Of a stretch of DNA of 64,000 bases, positions 1 to 12,888 are shown piece after piece. Location: the NCBI RefSeq assembly GCF_026230105.1, contig NC_079485.1, positions 15,446,872 to 15,510,871 on the forward strand, in the 5' to 3' direction. A program made the translations under genes and the position numbers. The notes under the pieces were generated by a model. The model ran no database searches, had not been told where the DNA came from, and was given only the letters and a program-made list of their open reading frames with translations. Origin of the DNA: Diorhabda sublineata. Its lineage: Eukaryota; Arthropoda; Insecta; Coleoptera; Chrysomelidae. How positions within the stretch are numbered: position 1 is the stretch's first letter; each line of letters begins with the position of its first letter.

Positions 1-595
1 AAATCGGGGTAACTTTTTTTATTTATCATCGATGAATTATCAATTTTTTATACAATAAATCAATAGAAAGTTGAATTTTTCCTCCACTTGCACAGTATTC
101 ACGAAAATTTTACATTAAATTAATATCAATCGGTGACAAATGAATATAAATTGGCAAAAGAAAAACTTATAAGATGGAATTGATGGCGATATTTATACTA
201 ACAATAGATCAATATTCACTGTCTGGTCCTCCAAACCTCATATTCGGCTTTAAGGATCAAATTATTGGTTTTCAATTCAACAAGAGAAAGTTTAAGACGA
301 AAACTAATGATAGACATCGCCATTTTGTTTGTCGGATCATGTAACCCGTCCATATTAATATAATGTGTAGTTTAGTTGTTACTCCGGTTTAAAACTATGA
401 GAGAATGCGGATTGTAGTAAATGGGTAGGGAATAGGTTTATTTATAAAGCTTCAGAGCTCTAATAACACAATAAGATATAAATCAAATTAGAAGCCGGTT
501 TCGAACTTTACTAAAACAATTAAATGATAAAATACTCAATTACTAATTATACAAAAAGTGCGTTATATTTATTAAATCCAACTTGATCTATTTTC

Positions 596-825
596 ATTCC
601 ATGTCATTTGTCAATCAATCTTATTTGCCATTCCATGTCATTTGTCATTACATCGCATTTCTAATTCCATGTCATTTGTCATTCCATTGTATTTTTAATT
701 CCATGTCATTCCATTGCATTTTCAATTCCATGTCATTTGTCATTCCATTGCATTTTTAATTCCATGTTATTTGTCTTTCCATCGTAATTGTTAATTCAAT
801 GTCATTTATCATTCCATGGAACCTA
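596..825. repeat. Degenerate tandem repeat, unit about 35 bp
   Basis: The phrase ATTCCATGTCATTTGTCATT followed by CCATTGCATTTTTA recurs about six to seven times with point changes and length variation. Some units lack the middle TTTGTCATT block. No coding potential is visible. It looks like a minisatellite. Confidence 0.8.
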
Positions 826-2760
826 ATCGTTCTATATAATTAGTTTTCTCTATATTTTGTGAATTTAAAAATGACGAATATAGTTTTGGTTTTAGAGCCT
901 TGAAACTGAATCAATTTGAAATTGATTGTGATAGTAGATCGAATTTGAAATGATAAAAAAAGCACAAAATACGGTAATGGCGCAAAAAAAGGTCAGGACA
1001 AATCACACCTATAACCACTACAATGTTGTCTTTTATATACAAGATGTCACAGAATTATGTACATTAATTATTAGAACTAAAAATACATATTTCGATATAT
1101 TTTCTTTTGTAAGGAGAATGAGATATTAGAATACTATGACTTTTTTATATGCAGGGTAAAAAGTATCGATATTTTTCACGTTTACTCTAGGCACTACCAG
1201 AACTTGCAACATCTGCTCTATTTGTATTGAGATTTTCATGTCTATACAAAATTATACACAAGTTTTGCTGCTACTTGTATTGACATTAATCTGGATATCG
1301 ATATTTTCAAATTGAAACTATTGGCGATATTTATCGATTATTTCTTGGAAACATATCGATATTTAGATATTTTTTTCTTTTCTACTTCTCTTTATTACCT
1401 CACTTTTTCATACTTACGAAAAAATAACAGTGTCACTATCTACCCAATATAAATAAATGAAAATGTTCATATAGGGTGGGGGAGATGGTAATATGAAATT
1501 AATTACCTGTATGTTTTATAATAACTTCCTAAATATGATGAAAATCGTTTGAAAGATTTTATAATAAGTTCTATAAGTTAATGTATATAACTCTTATCCA
1601 CCTTGTATAATTGAATTTAAATGAATTTCATTTTAATCGAAATAATATAACATTTGGAATATTATATTTTTAATATGATAATTGATAATAAGATATGAGG
1701 TTTGTTCTCACAATATCAGAGTTACTGATAGTTTACGTTAATGCGCATGTATCTTTCTGACAGTTATGTGATAGGTACGAAACGTCAATGTGATTTCGTA
1801 TTGACTTATGGACAGGAATTTTATTTTAGCTGTACTTTAGCTGTGCTGTGACTCTATATATTTCTTTCTCTTTAATTGAGGTACTATTTCAAAATTAGCG
1901 TGGTTTTTCGGGTAAGTCTTTCCCAGGACATATCGGATTTTGAGTCAATAAAATCGATCATTCAAGAATTGTGTGATATTTATCGAAAGTTCATTACAAA
2001 TAAATGAGAATATGAATTTTGAATCCTCAATTATTTCTACTGTACATACAATTACCCAAAAAGATATTTGATGGTTAAAAAAACATGAGTAAAACCTGTG
2101 TGTACGTTCTCAATCAGGAAATTTCACAACGCGCAGAATCCTGATTGCGACTTCTGTGAAAACATACTTTCCAAATTGTCATGATCAAATAAAATTATTG
2201 TGGCCAACTTATAGGCTCACCTAAGAGTAGTACCACTAAATTTCAAAGGAATTTATAGAATTAAACTTGATAAGCTTCAGTCAAAAATATATTAATAATC
2301 TGTTATACAAAATGTTTATGACGAAAAACTAATATTTATATATTACATATTTTTATGAAGCTTGATTTTAATATTACTGTACCAGATGTCCCAACAATAA
2401 TGGTTTTCGAGCATTGAAACGTACTTTCTAACCTCAATTTTCGTTTATTTTGGCTTGCGTTTAATTAACTTGACTTCTTCTTCCGAAATTTTACGAAACA
2501 GGCTACTTTTGAAAGATATTAATAATGATGATTCATCTGATTCTCTGATTAATCTTTTTTTTGCAATTCTTCTTTCTAAATTTATATAATATTGAAACTA
2601 TACGTGGAAACTTCAAACAAAACTATATTTCGACCTTTAACTACCACTCTCCCCGGCAAATGTCAGTTCACTTGGATCTGATTGGTTAAAGTTAAACTCT
2701 CAGTGCTGCCAACATAATTTTTTCCGGTTGGCCAACGGATGGTTGCAAATGCCTTATAAT

Positions 2761-3541
2761 TAGGGCTGAGCAGTTATCAAAAAATATAATCGATTATATA
2801 AAATAATCAATTATTTTCGATTAATCGAAAATAATCAAAAATAATCGATTTATCGGAAATAATCAATTTTCGATTATTCGAAAATCGGAAATAAAGCTAC
2901 AAAAGAACGATTGTGGTTTGATTCCTACAAAAAACAAGATAAAGAGCAAGTATACCACTAGGAACATACAGAAGACATTATGGTTTGATTCCCAATAAAA
3001 ACAAACCAAATAATGAACCTACAGAAGATATTTGGAAGTAAGATTCTGATATTGAATGATGTTGAAAATTATTCAGAAAATAAATTTTTTAGTCGTTAAA
3101 TTGATTATTATATTATTTGATTATTTTAACGATTGTACGAAAAATAGTGTATATGCCATAGCCGCGATGCTTTTTACCGACCTCATGATTATCTTGCCTC
3201 GGCCGCAAGCGGCTCGGCGATAACTGTTCTTTCGGTACGTTAAAAAGGTATTTCGCGGCCTAAGCATACAAATAACTATTTCAGTCTTTTACTTTGTAAT
3301 AAAGCCACTTAAAAACTCTCTTTTAAATTCAATTAAACTGTACCAAAACCATTACGCATTTTTGAGAATGAAAATAGGCAAGAAACATTATATTTTATAA
3401 AACCAAATTCTCACAGGATGTTGTCCACATCCATTAATCGATATTTTTCGATTATTTGATTATTTTCGATTAATCGATTACCGATTATTTTTAAAAATAT
3501 ATATCGATTAATCGATCACCCGATTATTTTGCCCACCCCTA
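2761..3541. mobile_element. hAT-type MITE (about 780 bp) with 8-bp target duplication
   Basis: The left end reads TAGGGCTGAGC and the right end GCCCACCCCTA, an imperfect inverted pair of the TAGGGGTGGGC type typical of hAT elements. The flanks CTTATAAT (2,753-2,760) and GTTATAAT (3,542-3,549) match at 7 of 8 positions, as expected for the 8-bp target duplication of hAT. The subterminal regions are rich in repeated TCGATTA/TAATCGA words on both sides. No transposase frame is present, so it is non-autonomous. A GC-rich patch with inverted segments sits at about 3,160-3,262. Confidence 0.8.
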
Positions 3542-6480
3542 GTTATAATACCGAACCGATGTTATGTATTAACCATCGCTGGAGTTTCGACCGGTGGTTG
3601 AATAAGATCCGGTCGAAATAAACTTTTATAATACTGACCCTTAATATATATAAATTAAGTATAATGGATACCTCATTTTTTTACCAAAAAAATGGATATA
3701 GAATATATTGTTTCAACTAACACTTCATACAGCTTTGAAATTTATTCTATAAGTGTCTAAATGGGGTTTACAAAGTGTTAATGTGAACTATAAAAATGGA
3801 AACAAATCAAAACTCAACTAATACAAGAAACGAAATTTGCCAGTCGAAATTCATAGGACTGTCTTTCAGATACCAAACAATTCTACACCTTCCAATAATG
3901 TTCATGAAATACTATTATTTTTCAAAAAATTTCAATTAGAAAAACTGTAAAACCATCCGTAAATTTTTTTAGGGACTACAGGTTACACTCAAACAATGTA
4001 CGTGTGAGATCAGGACATAAAGATATATGAATTTTTGTAAATCGACGAAAATACCAGAATTGTATTTAATTACTTTTCAATTTATTCAAATAAAAACAAA
4101 GGGAAATAGTATCATGAAATTTGAATTAATTCTCTTGTTTACTAATGCACGTATCTAGAGGTGTAGTGAGTCCGGAGCTGCACTGGATTTGGCGTGAATG
4201 AGCCCTTTGTTTTCAGCAAGACCCCTGCATGGTCTACCACAACAAAAAACTCATTGAGAGTCATGTCTCCTTTCTCTTGTGGGGCTTAATATAAATTATC
4301 TTCGCATATTTTGCTACTACTGCACTTATCCCATGACTGGAAGGATTCCATCTGATCTGACGTAGCCTGAAAATTTATCCTTAAATTTTGCAATACATAA
4401 TGAGGTGTACTTTATTGAAAACTTGTATGTGATTGGTACAAAGCATGTTTTTAATGTTTTTTTTTCTATTATGTTATCTTGAAAGCAGAGACGTTGATAA
4501 GAAAATATGGATTTTGGGAAAGCAAATTCGTTAAACTCTATTGGGATTATTATATATTATTTCCGTATTCATTATGAAATATTTTTAATCTAATCTCATT
4601 TTTACATTTGATAGGATCAGTTTCAAGCTGTAAATAGAACAAATATGTGTGAAACATAATTAAAAAGGAAGTTTTGCCAAATTTAAAAATGTATACCAAG
4701 CACAAATTAATTATAAACTTATTTAATATTAAATTTTACTGTAGATAGGGATGGGCCATTTTATTAGTGTTTAAGATATAAAATTTATATATAATTTTAT
4801 ATCTTAAAATATATTTGCCATAGAGATGTTTTTCTTATATATTAACTATTGTAAATATACTTATGTCTACAAATGAACGGTTCGAAAATGTTGTTTTAAA
4901 ATGAAAATAAAGTGACTGATAGGATTAGCTCTGTGAGATAAAGTGTTCGATAAAAGTTCAAAAATTGATCGAAATAAGACGTTATTGTATTTTTGTCTTA
5001 TTTTTATTGTGGGTCAATATTTGAGCTATTTTTTTTAAACGTTTGAATATACACTTGCTTGATAAATCATTATCGTTTTAGGAAATTGGAAAAGATTTTT
5101 GAAGATATTTGATATTTATCATGTTTAAAAATATTGTGATTAAAATAAATTGTATTCCTATAATGTAATCAAAAAATCCCAAAAAGCTGGAAAATTATTC
5201 TATTACAACCACGCAACTACATAGTGTCATATTTATTGTCTAGATCGTTCACTTAGACTGATCGTTAAGGAACAAGACAACGTGTAGTGCAACGTAAGAA
5301 TCATATTTGACCTTAATCAAGGTTCGTTCCATTGCAACCGTTTGATATAGAACAAAATAACATGCAATATTTTGCAATTGCCATTTAATCGTCATTTTTA
5401 TTGCATTTGGCTACCAATCAACCAAATGTCAGTCATATCAGCTGATCTATTGAAGTACTTTTCTAAATTTGACCGTTTTTTCTTCTGTGGTAAATCTAGC
5501 AACCTTCTTATTTTTGTTACTACCAATCATTTGGGAATTTTTTTAAATGCCAAAATATGTATAAAGTACTAAGCGAAAAGTAAGCCGCAGATTTTGGCAA
5601 GAGCATTGCGTAATGTCAAATAACGTGTTACATTCGTCATTCAATACTTCAATTAAAAACTTCAACAACAAGGTTAAATTTACCTAGGTAATTGGTAATT
5701 ATACAAAAAGCAATCATAGAAAACGCTCACAAGTTGGGATAAATCGGGGTTGTGATACGAACAATCAGAGAATAATGTTTTTACTGCTGCACAAAATAAG
5801 CTTAGCAGGATTCATTCATGCAGACACTCGCAATTTTAGGGAGAAATTTGATTAAATATAATACGTTGTTGTTTCGTAATTTTAGTTTCTAATATTTATT
5901 TATTTCCACATTTAGAAGGTTGGTAGCTACATACCGTAGAAAAACTTCAAATTTCAGTCAATGAGAGACATGATACAATGCGAAAAGCTTGCTTATTGTC
6001 AAAATAATTCAATATCTTCACTATGTCTTAGTCCTTGTCAAGCAGCCTTTAGTTGATACATCATGTATAATTACCAGGGGTCGCACCAGGGTTTCTAGCA
6101 TCCAAATGCATGAAGAAACCAAATTTGCAAAACCATTGATTATATTGTTTTAGAATAGAACAATATGTTTTTCATCATTGTGGATCTAATTTCTTTGAAT
6201 TACTGATTCCGAAAATATGCTTTGAGACTCGTCAATAACCCCATAATTGAATCAATAACTTTTTTTTTCACTTACCAATTGTATAAATTTGTACTTTTAG
6301 AGATAAATATCAAGAGTGTAATCGAGAACCGCCCCTGGCGGTTATTACATACCGAGAAAAATACACGGTTTTTGAAGTTTCAACTTTACACTCTGGATAG
6401 TATTCAATAGATAATCAATAAAGCTACCTATGTATTTATGAACGTTTCAATTACCTTCTTCAACGTTTTTGAACTATTAA

Positions 6481-7243
6481 GGCCAATTCATAAACTTGAC
6501 TTTCCGTTTGCCATTCGTAGAAAATTCTACACTCTATTCATAAACTTGACGTAGCTTCCGTAACCTAAAAATGTTTTCATTCTACTTCTTTTTGTTTTCG
6601 AGATATTTTTGTGTTTTTTTTGTGATCCAGTATTTATGGCCGATATTATCGAAAATAACGAAGATTTTTTTTTATTTGGACAAACGCAAACGGATGTGAT
6701 TGGTTGTTTTCTACAGCTACGAACCATCGACGGGAAAAGATGAAATTCGTTTATGTTGGAAGTCACCAACGGCAAAGCGACCTCAAACGGCAACTATGAA
6801 TAATATTATGCATTTCAATGGTATTAATTTTGTAACAGCAAACGGCAACGACAACGGTAAACCGAAGGCGATTCATAAACTTGACTTTCCGTTTGCCGTT
6901 GCCAATAACGTTTGCTGTTACAAAATCAAAACATTGAAATGCATAAGTTGCAGTTGGTGACTTCCAACATAAACGAATTTTTCTTTTCCCGTCGACTGTT
7001 CGTAGCAATAGAAAAGAGCCAATCACATCCGTTTGCGTTTGTCCAAATAAAAAAAACTTAGTTATTTTCCATAATATCGTCCTTAAATACCGGATTACAA
7101 AAATACAAAAAGAAGTAAACACGTCAAAAAGAATAACAAAATTTTTAGGTTAACGGTAGCAACCCCAAGTTTATGAATAGTCAAACGGCAAACGTCACCC
7201 GCGAACGGAAACGGCAAACGGAAGTCAAGTTTATGAATCGACC
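6481..7243. mobile_element. Head-to-head pair of MITEs forming a foldback element
   Basis: The outer ends are inverted copies: a 20-base stretch beginning GGCCAATTCATAAACTTG at 6,481, and its complement ending CAAGTTTATGAATCGACC at 7,243. An internal copy of the same terminus starts at about 6,868. The left half (about 6,650-6,860) is an inverted copy of 6,895-7,060, so two MITE copies lie in opposite orientation and the whole could fold into a long hairpin. Open frames inside it on both strands mirror each other and are not genes. Related copies are at 28,341-28,444 and 31,207-31,490. Confidence 0.75.
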
Positions 7244-8034
7244 ATTAGTGCGACGGTACTTGTAGTTACGTGGGATAAATGAAGATAATTTACTTGGTTT
7301 TCAAGGATCAAAATCCTGTTAACAAAATTATAATGTCACCAAATCCTACCTCAATCAAGGATTTGCAGATCGCCATAAGAGTGTGTGACATTTACTTCAC
7401 CTTTATCGATCTGTGCAGTAAATTATCTGAGTTAATTTATATACGGTGCGAATAGAAACTATTAACCTCGATCAAAATGTTTTAATGGCATCTTTGAAAA
7501 TCAAGTGCATAATTGATATTATGAATGAAAGGCATATCACAATTGACCAGAAATAATGTATTTCAAAAAAAATTGGGATCTTTAGCAGATTGCAACAATT
7601 GTATTTGAAAATTTGTATGTTAAAATTTTGTCAATTTAATGTGTTCATGAATATTCCCTTGACTTGTAGTGAACTGTAATATATTGAAGTACAAAATTGA
7701 TTGAATAAAAATATTTTTAAAAAGTTACTATTTGTAATATTTTCCCAGAGAAAAGAACCTTCTTTACTATATTTATTATATAACATCAAATAAACTTTTT
7801 TATTTGTAAACTACGAATTTTTTTCCAAAAAATTTTATTATATTACAGTTTACTACATTATCTACGTAAATTTGTAACGACCGGAAACCTAGGTAACGCC
7901 ACAGTTATTTATATTAATTGGAAATATTTCGGATTTCTAATAAATTCTATACAACGTCGTGTTAAATTTCCTAGCTTAGACATTTCAAAGCGTCATTTTT
8001 TATATAACTGTCTGTTTTGCGACACCATAGTTTT

Positions 8035-8165
8035 TTGAGTGATATTAACACAATTCAATAAGTCTGTATAATTCATATTGCTTTTCTTAAAGCTTTTTTC
8101 CTGATCTGAAAACAGCTTGTAGTTATTGGGGACCAAATCTGAAGAATATGGTAGTTATGGAAAAA
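8035..8165 (-). mobile_element. Mariner-like transposase relic (fragment)
   Basis: On the minus strand this short stretch reads as PYSSDLVPNNYKLF, resembling the PYSPDLAPSDYxLF block around the last catalytic Asp of mariner transposases. The rest of the transposase is not recognisable and no terminal inverted repeats were found. It is a decayed scrap; confidence is limited by length. Confidence 0.4.
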
Positions 8166-8589
8166 ATTAATCAAATTTGACAATCGGTTTTATAGAAGGG
8201 ATGGAGATTTGTATCTTCTGTATAGAAGGTTGTGTCCTTCTGATTTTCTTCTTTAATTGCTTCAATAGTGCTCTCTCGAGGCCATAACCTTGGTAGCCGA
8301 TTGTTGCGTTTTTGCTCGTTTCGAACAACTGCAGCCTGAAGTAGTCCGCTCAGGTATGTGGTGTTGACTCTATGATCACATATCGATCCAAAAATTCCTT
8401 TTAATTCTGCCTAAACAGCTCCAAAAAATGATTTCAGTTATAAATTCGTTATGGTTTTGTTTCCTTGTGAAAAATGCTGCACCTATTTGAAAAGAAAGAA
8501 ATTCTTCCACCTAATACATCAATGATGTCTAGTATATCTCTCAATTTCGTTTTATGGTTTTCTACAACAATTCTCATGCCTTTTTTCAA

Positions 8590-8930
8590 GTTTTCTTACA
8601 AAACCCCCTTTTTTGAACGTTATGACAACTTTTTTCAACTGGTAAATGAAACGCTTTATTCAAGTTTCTTGATAAAATCCCCCTCAAAGTCCTGATCGTT
8701 GAACGTCATGATATCCTTTTTTTCACTGGCCAATAACACTTTTTTCAATTTTCCTCATAAAATCCCCCTTCTTTTGAATGTCCTAATCGTTGATTGTCAT
8801 TATATCCTTTGTTTAACTGGCCAATAACACAGTTTTTTCAAGTTTCCTAATAAAACTACCCTCTTTTGAATGTCTTGATCGTTCATTGTCATGATATCCT
8901 TTTTTTAACTGGTCAATAATATTTGATTAT
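8590..8930. repeat. Tandem repeat, unit about 100 bp, 3-4 copies
   Basis: A block containing AACGTCATGATATCC, then TTTTTTCACTGGCCAATAAC, then CAAGTTTCCTAATAAAA, then CCCCTCTTTTGAATGTC, recurs three to four times with substitutions. The open reading frame at the start of this array is a by-product of the repeat. Confidence 0.75.
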
Positions 8931-11692
8931 TCTGAAGAAAATATACCACAATACCAAGCTAAGACTTTGACTCTCATCATCATCTGATTAAATGAAGTAA
9001 TCTACAACCAAATTTTTTTATCTGTGTTGTTAATTCGTAATTTTAATAGTAGAGAGAGGTCTTGGGTTATTTGTAATTTGAATGGGGACATTATTTACGT
9101 GTGGTGAGGGTTATATTAGCTTCGGCCTTGTTATAGGTAAGGTTCCTAGGCAGAGCTGGAGTTAGAGTGGTGTAAACTGTTTAGAATAAGGAAAGCAAAA
9201 GGAAGAAGCAGAAAATAAAGGCTCGACAAACAAACGGTTCCTCGGAGAATGTGATGGATTTTTCCTTTAGATTAACTGCTTGTCATCGGCTATTTGGTTT
9301 ACAAGGTTACTGTGAAATCGCAAAAAACCTGCAACATCGACGATCTTTTTTAAAATTTAGTTCAAATTTTGATAGTTTTCGTTTTAAAAATATAAAATTG
9401 AGTTTTGTGAGGACTTCTTTGTTCAAGTACTGGTACTTACTATTCGATGTTATGGGAGAATTGAGTAATTTTCTATTAACAAAGATAGTAATATTTTTCT
9501 GATTAATGATAAAAGTAAATTTTTGTGTGTTACCTAGAAACTTCGTGCCACTAATGTGATTACAATGAACCTATCTAAAAACGGTTTCAAATCTTATGAT
9601 AATTGTTATGTGAATCTGTATAGAGCTTATAAATACTAATCTTAATGATATATACTTAGATGTGTAATTTTCGGATATACTCTCTACAAAAATTTATTGT
9701 ACCTTCAATAGATGTTAGATGTTATGTATTTACTGTACTTTTAAAAAATTATATGATCTATCGTTCTGTTGGAAAATTAATAATTTATAAATATTTGAAG
9801 GTAACTAAAGTATAATGGAGAATTTGAAACAAGAAAATCTTGAAGCGCGTCAATTGGTTGTTATAATTACACCACCCTAGTTTACGTAATTAATTAAACC
9901 GTCTTTTCAATTGTGATTAAGATTTCTAATGAACTATGTCAAACCCCAGCTAACGATTTTGAACTCTACCGATGTTTTAAGTTCCTTACAATTTTTAGAA
10001 GCTGAAGCTACCGGCTTTATTAAAAAATAGATGCGGCAACTACTTTATATTTTTATGAAAATTAGTTTCCCCTAAGCGATTTTAAAATGACATCTCAAGC
10101 TAAAAATGGACCATTATTTAAATTTAAGAAAATCTTATATAATCGTTAAAGAACGTGCTATACTTACCAATTACTGTATATGCATCCCATCCCTACTACA
10201 AATTTACTGTGATGTTGAAAAATGTAGAATTTATTATTTATATATTAATTTTCATCTATTCTTTTATTTTAATACAAATACATAAATAGGAACTTTCCTG
10301 TACAAATTTCTTTAAGTAACGAAAAAATTGGGACTTTTGCCGATTAATGTGAAACCTCTTTCAGTATGAAGTACTTCCTACAAAAAACTCTTACTTTTTT
10401 ACAATTTTCCATTGAGATATCGAAGAATCGTTCTCAAAAATATTCATTCAAGAGAGAAGATGGTTTCTTTTCAAAGAGATAGGGGCATTTTCATGCGGTA
10501 TGGTTACATGGAATGGCCCTGATATAGGAAAAATTTCCTCTGAAGAGCTGTGATTGGGGTGGATTATAAAAGGGTAAAGTGACTGAAATAACGGACGTGA
10601 AAAAATAACTCGAAGAAACAAACAGCTTTTTGGGGGGTGTAATAATTATTATTGTAAGGGCGAGTACAGGTGTGGAGTATAGTTAATGTCTCCGTTTTAG
10701 ACATATTTAAAAAAATTACGCAACAGACAAGTACAATAATACGATGCCGTCCCTGTACTACACCTTAAACAATGCAGTGATACGACTGTACCTCCCCTGC
10801 GGATTTTTATTTGTGGTATATTATGGTGCCTCTGATGTGGACCAATGTTTTGGTTTACTTTGATAAATAGACTTTAAAGAGGTTACCATAGTAGGATTGT
10901 ACCCAAGCCGGAATGAGCTCAAACTTGTACACAATCTCACTAAAGTGGCTATAACAGCAGAATGTAAAACCAAAGCAGGTTCAAATTTGTCGCCACTGTT
11001 CTCTTGACATGAAGATATACGACATACTAGTTAAAATAGTCACAGCATAAGTAATTGTTGCTAGAAAAATTAGGATATAAAACCTTTTATTTAGTCTCAA
11101 TGTTGTTTATATTATTGCTACTAGATTAATTCAAGGGTGACACAAGTTCACATCAAGCATTAGCTATATACAATATGTTTTTTATTCATATATTTTTCGA
11201 AATGCAGTAGAAGTTGTAGAAAAATGCTGGTTTTGGATGAGTGACACATTTTACTAATTAAAAAACAATTTGTAGATATGAATTATTTTGAAATCTTATA
11301 AAATATGTTTTTTACTGCATTTTATAACATCACAGTAACACTGAATATTGCCTTCTACTCAAAATTACATAGTTATAAAGTGAATTAGAGATATTAAGAT
11401 TTTGTACCTTGTCCATTTTTTATTGTTAATCAGAGTAATTATATGCATGAATATATTCTGCACAGCTAACACAATATGCACTAATATTGGGTGACTTTTT
11501 AATAATTGTATTTGAAATTTTGTACAAAATAAATCTAAATACATTATCCCATCTAAATATAATTTTTATTCATACCCCATTCCTTGTACCATTGTACAAA
11601 ATATTTTAAACAGCCTGTTTAGTTCAAATTCAAATTTTTAAATGTATGAATTTGTGTGGTTTTATACACATAATGAGAACGTTTTAGTAGAA

Positions 11693-11698
11693 TTTATT
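11693..11698 (-). other. Polyadenylation signal for NDUFS5
   Basis: TTTATT on the plus strand is AATAAA on the gene strand. It lies about 50 bases past the NDUFS5 stop codon. Confidence 0.6.
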
Positions 11699-11746
11699 TA
11701 AATAGAACTATATCATCTACAAGAATCCTCACTTATACAATTGTGT

Positions 11747-12052
11747 TTAATAGCTATCAGGAGTGGGTGCTTTGGCATATTTCTCTTCTTTGGTTCTTTC
11801 ACCAGCAAAATACTGACGGTGCCTCTCATTTCTCATAGCTTGCATCCTCTTAAATTGTTTGGTTCTCAAAGAGCATTCTCTAAAATCATCTATGAGTAAA
11901 TCGCACTTCTTTAAGCCCCTATCTAAACCATAGGCTTCCAAACAATCCAAAACTTTCAATTCGAGGTCGGCACATTCTCCATACCATTGATGATTTACCA
12001 AAGATCCTGTTAAATCAGTGAAAGGTGATTTTAACCAGGGTGACAAGGACAT
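11747..12052 (-). CDS. NDUFS5: NADH dehydrogenase (ubiquinone) Fe-S protein 5, complex I 15 kDa subunit
   Basis: This 101-residue protein is the accessory subunit NDUFS5 of mitochondrial complex I, located on the intermembrane-space side. It starts MSLSPWLKSPFTDLTGSLVN and contains DCLEAYGLDRGLKKC, both characteristic of the family, and ends in PDSY. Four cysteines fit the paired CX9C pattern of this CHCH-type subunit: CADLELKVLDC (residues about 27-37) and CDLLIDDFREC (about 50-60). Length matches the family (about 100-106 residues). The coding region is a single exon. The gene-strand sequence just upstream of the ATG contains a splice acceptor (at 12,060-12,061), and a GTACTG donor lies near 12,167, so a 5' UTR intron is likely. 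The gene is divergent from the DUF4508-like gene at 12,889. Confidence 0.95.
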   Translation of the reverse strand: MSLSPWLKSPFTDLTGSLVNHQWYGECADLELKVLDCLEAYGLDRGLKKCDLLIDDFRECSLRTKQFKRMQAMRNERHRQYFAGERTKEEKYAKAPTPDSY

Positions 12053-12167
12053 TATTTCTCTACAACAAAAAACAGGTTAGTTATATCATCATTTATGTAT
12101 AGGTTAGGTTATTAATTACAATACCAGGCAATTTAGAATAGATATTGAAATAAAATAGAAGCAGTAC

Positions 12168-12698
12168 CTGCTGTTTAACTATGTGTATATACTATTAGAA
12201 GAAATGTAAATTTTTATTTAAAAAATCATTAAAACGAACACAAAAACCTTAAATTTAAGATGACAGTTATTTATCAGTGTCACTGCCAATTGTCAATGTC
12301 ATTTTATAAATTTGTGGGTATGTTCAAATATCATCTTAAATTAATATGTTCCTTTATGTACTGTTTTAATTTGAATTTTTTTATACAATGTATTATATTC
12401 ATGCTATTGTTGTTATAAATGATTTAAAACATTCTGTACATATATTTAAGAAGTCGTTATTTATAAATTCTATTAAAAAATGTATAAAGGATAACGGTGA
12501 AATACGTCAAGCTTAAGAGGTCAAGGTCGCCATTTCAAAACACCAACAAGAGTTCATTATAGTTCACCAATAGGTAGGAAGCAACTTGTAATTAAATTTA
12601 TTGGTACAAATTAAATTTAACCATTTTATCTTCACCGTTTATCTATGTTATAAACAAGCAATTCATGCTACCCGTTCAATAGTATAAAGCATTACAAA
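12168..12698. promoter_or_regulatory. Shared head-to-head promoter region
   Basis: About 530 bases separate the inferred 5' UTR exon of NDUFS5 (minus) from the inferred 5' UTR exon of the DUF4508-like gene (plus, donor at about 12,699). No other gene fits between them, so this segment probably drives both genes. No specific transcription factor site was identified. Confidence 0.45.
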
Positions 12699-12888
12699 TG
12701 TAAGTAATTATTTTTATACTTTTACAACTTTCAATAAAACACGTCACTTGTTTGGTCTGGAATAACTCAACAATGACTTTGCCAGTCATGTTGAGACCTT
12801 TCTCTTTTGTATCAACCGCTTTTTTTAACTCAAATATTTCTATTTTAGTAAGGTGGAACAGGGAGACTTGAAATTATTAGTAATCAAA

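Larger units (their letters stand above)
1..11740. other. Gene-free, repeat-rich region
   Basis: I see no exon chain with credible splice sites or a recognisable protein here. The open frames are short, AT-driven and without family motifs. Apart from the repeats listed separately (596-825, 2,761-3,541, 6,481-7,243, 8,035-8,165, 8,590-8,930) it is unassigned AT-rich DNA. A short AT-rich hairpin lies near 4,768-4,807. A distal exon or enhancer of a neighbouring gene cannot be excluded. Confidence 0.6.

Noticed and set aside
4768..4807. AT-rich hairpin near 4.77-4.81 kb
   Set aside because: AT-only palindromes are common by chance in this composition, and nothing nearby gives it a role.
5372..5572. 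66-codon plus-strand frame
   Set aside because: Short, no motif, no splice context, and in a gene-free region.
6527..7122. Overlapping open frames on both strands with similar translated segments
   Set aside because: They are mirror translations of the inverted arms of the foldback MITE pair at 6,481-7,243, not genes.
12853..12888. Upstream extension of the DUF4508-like frame
   Set aside because: It begins at a GTG, not ATG, directly after a splice acceptor; similarity starts at the ATG at 12,889.
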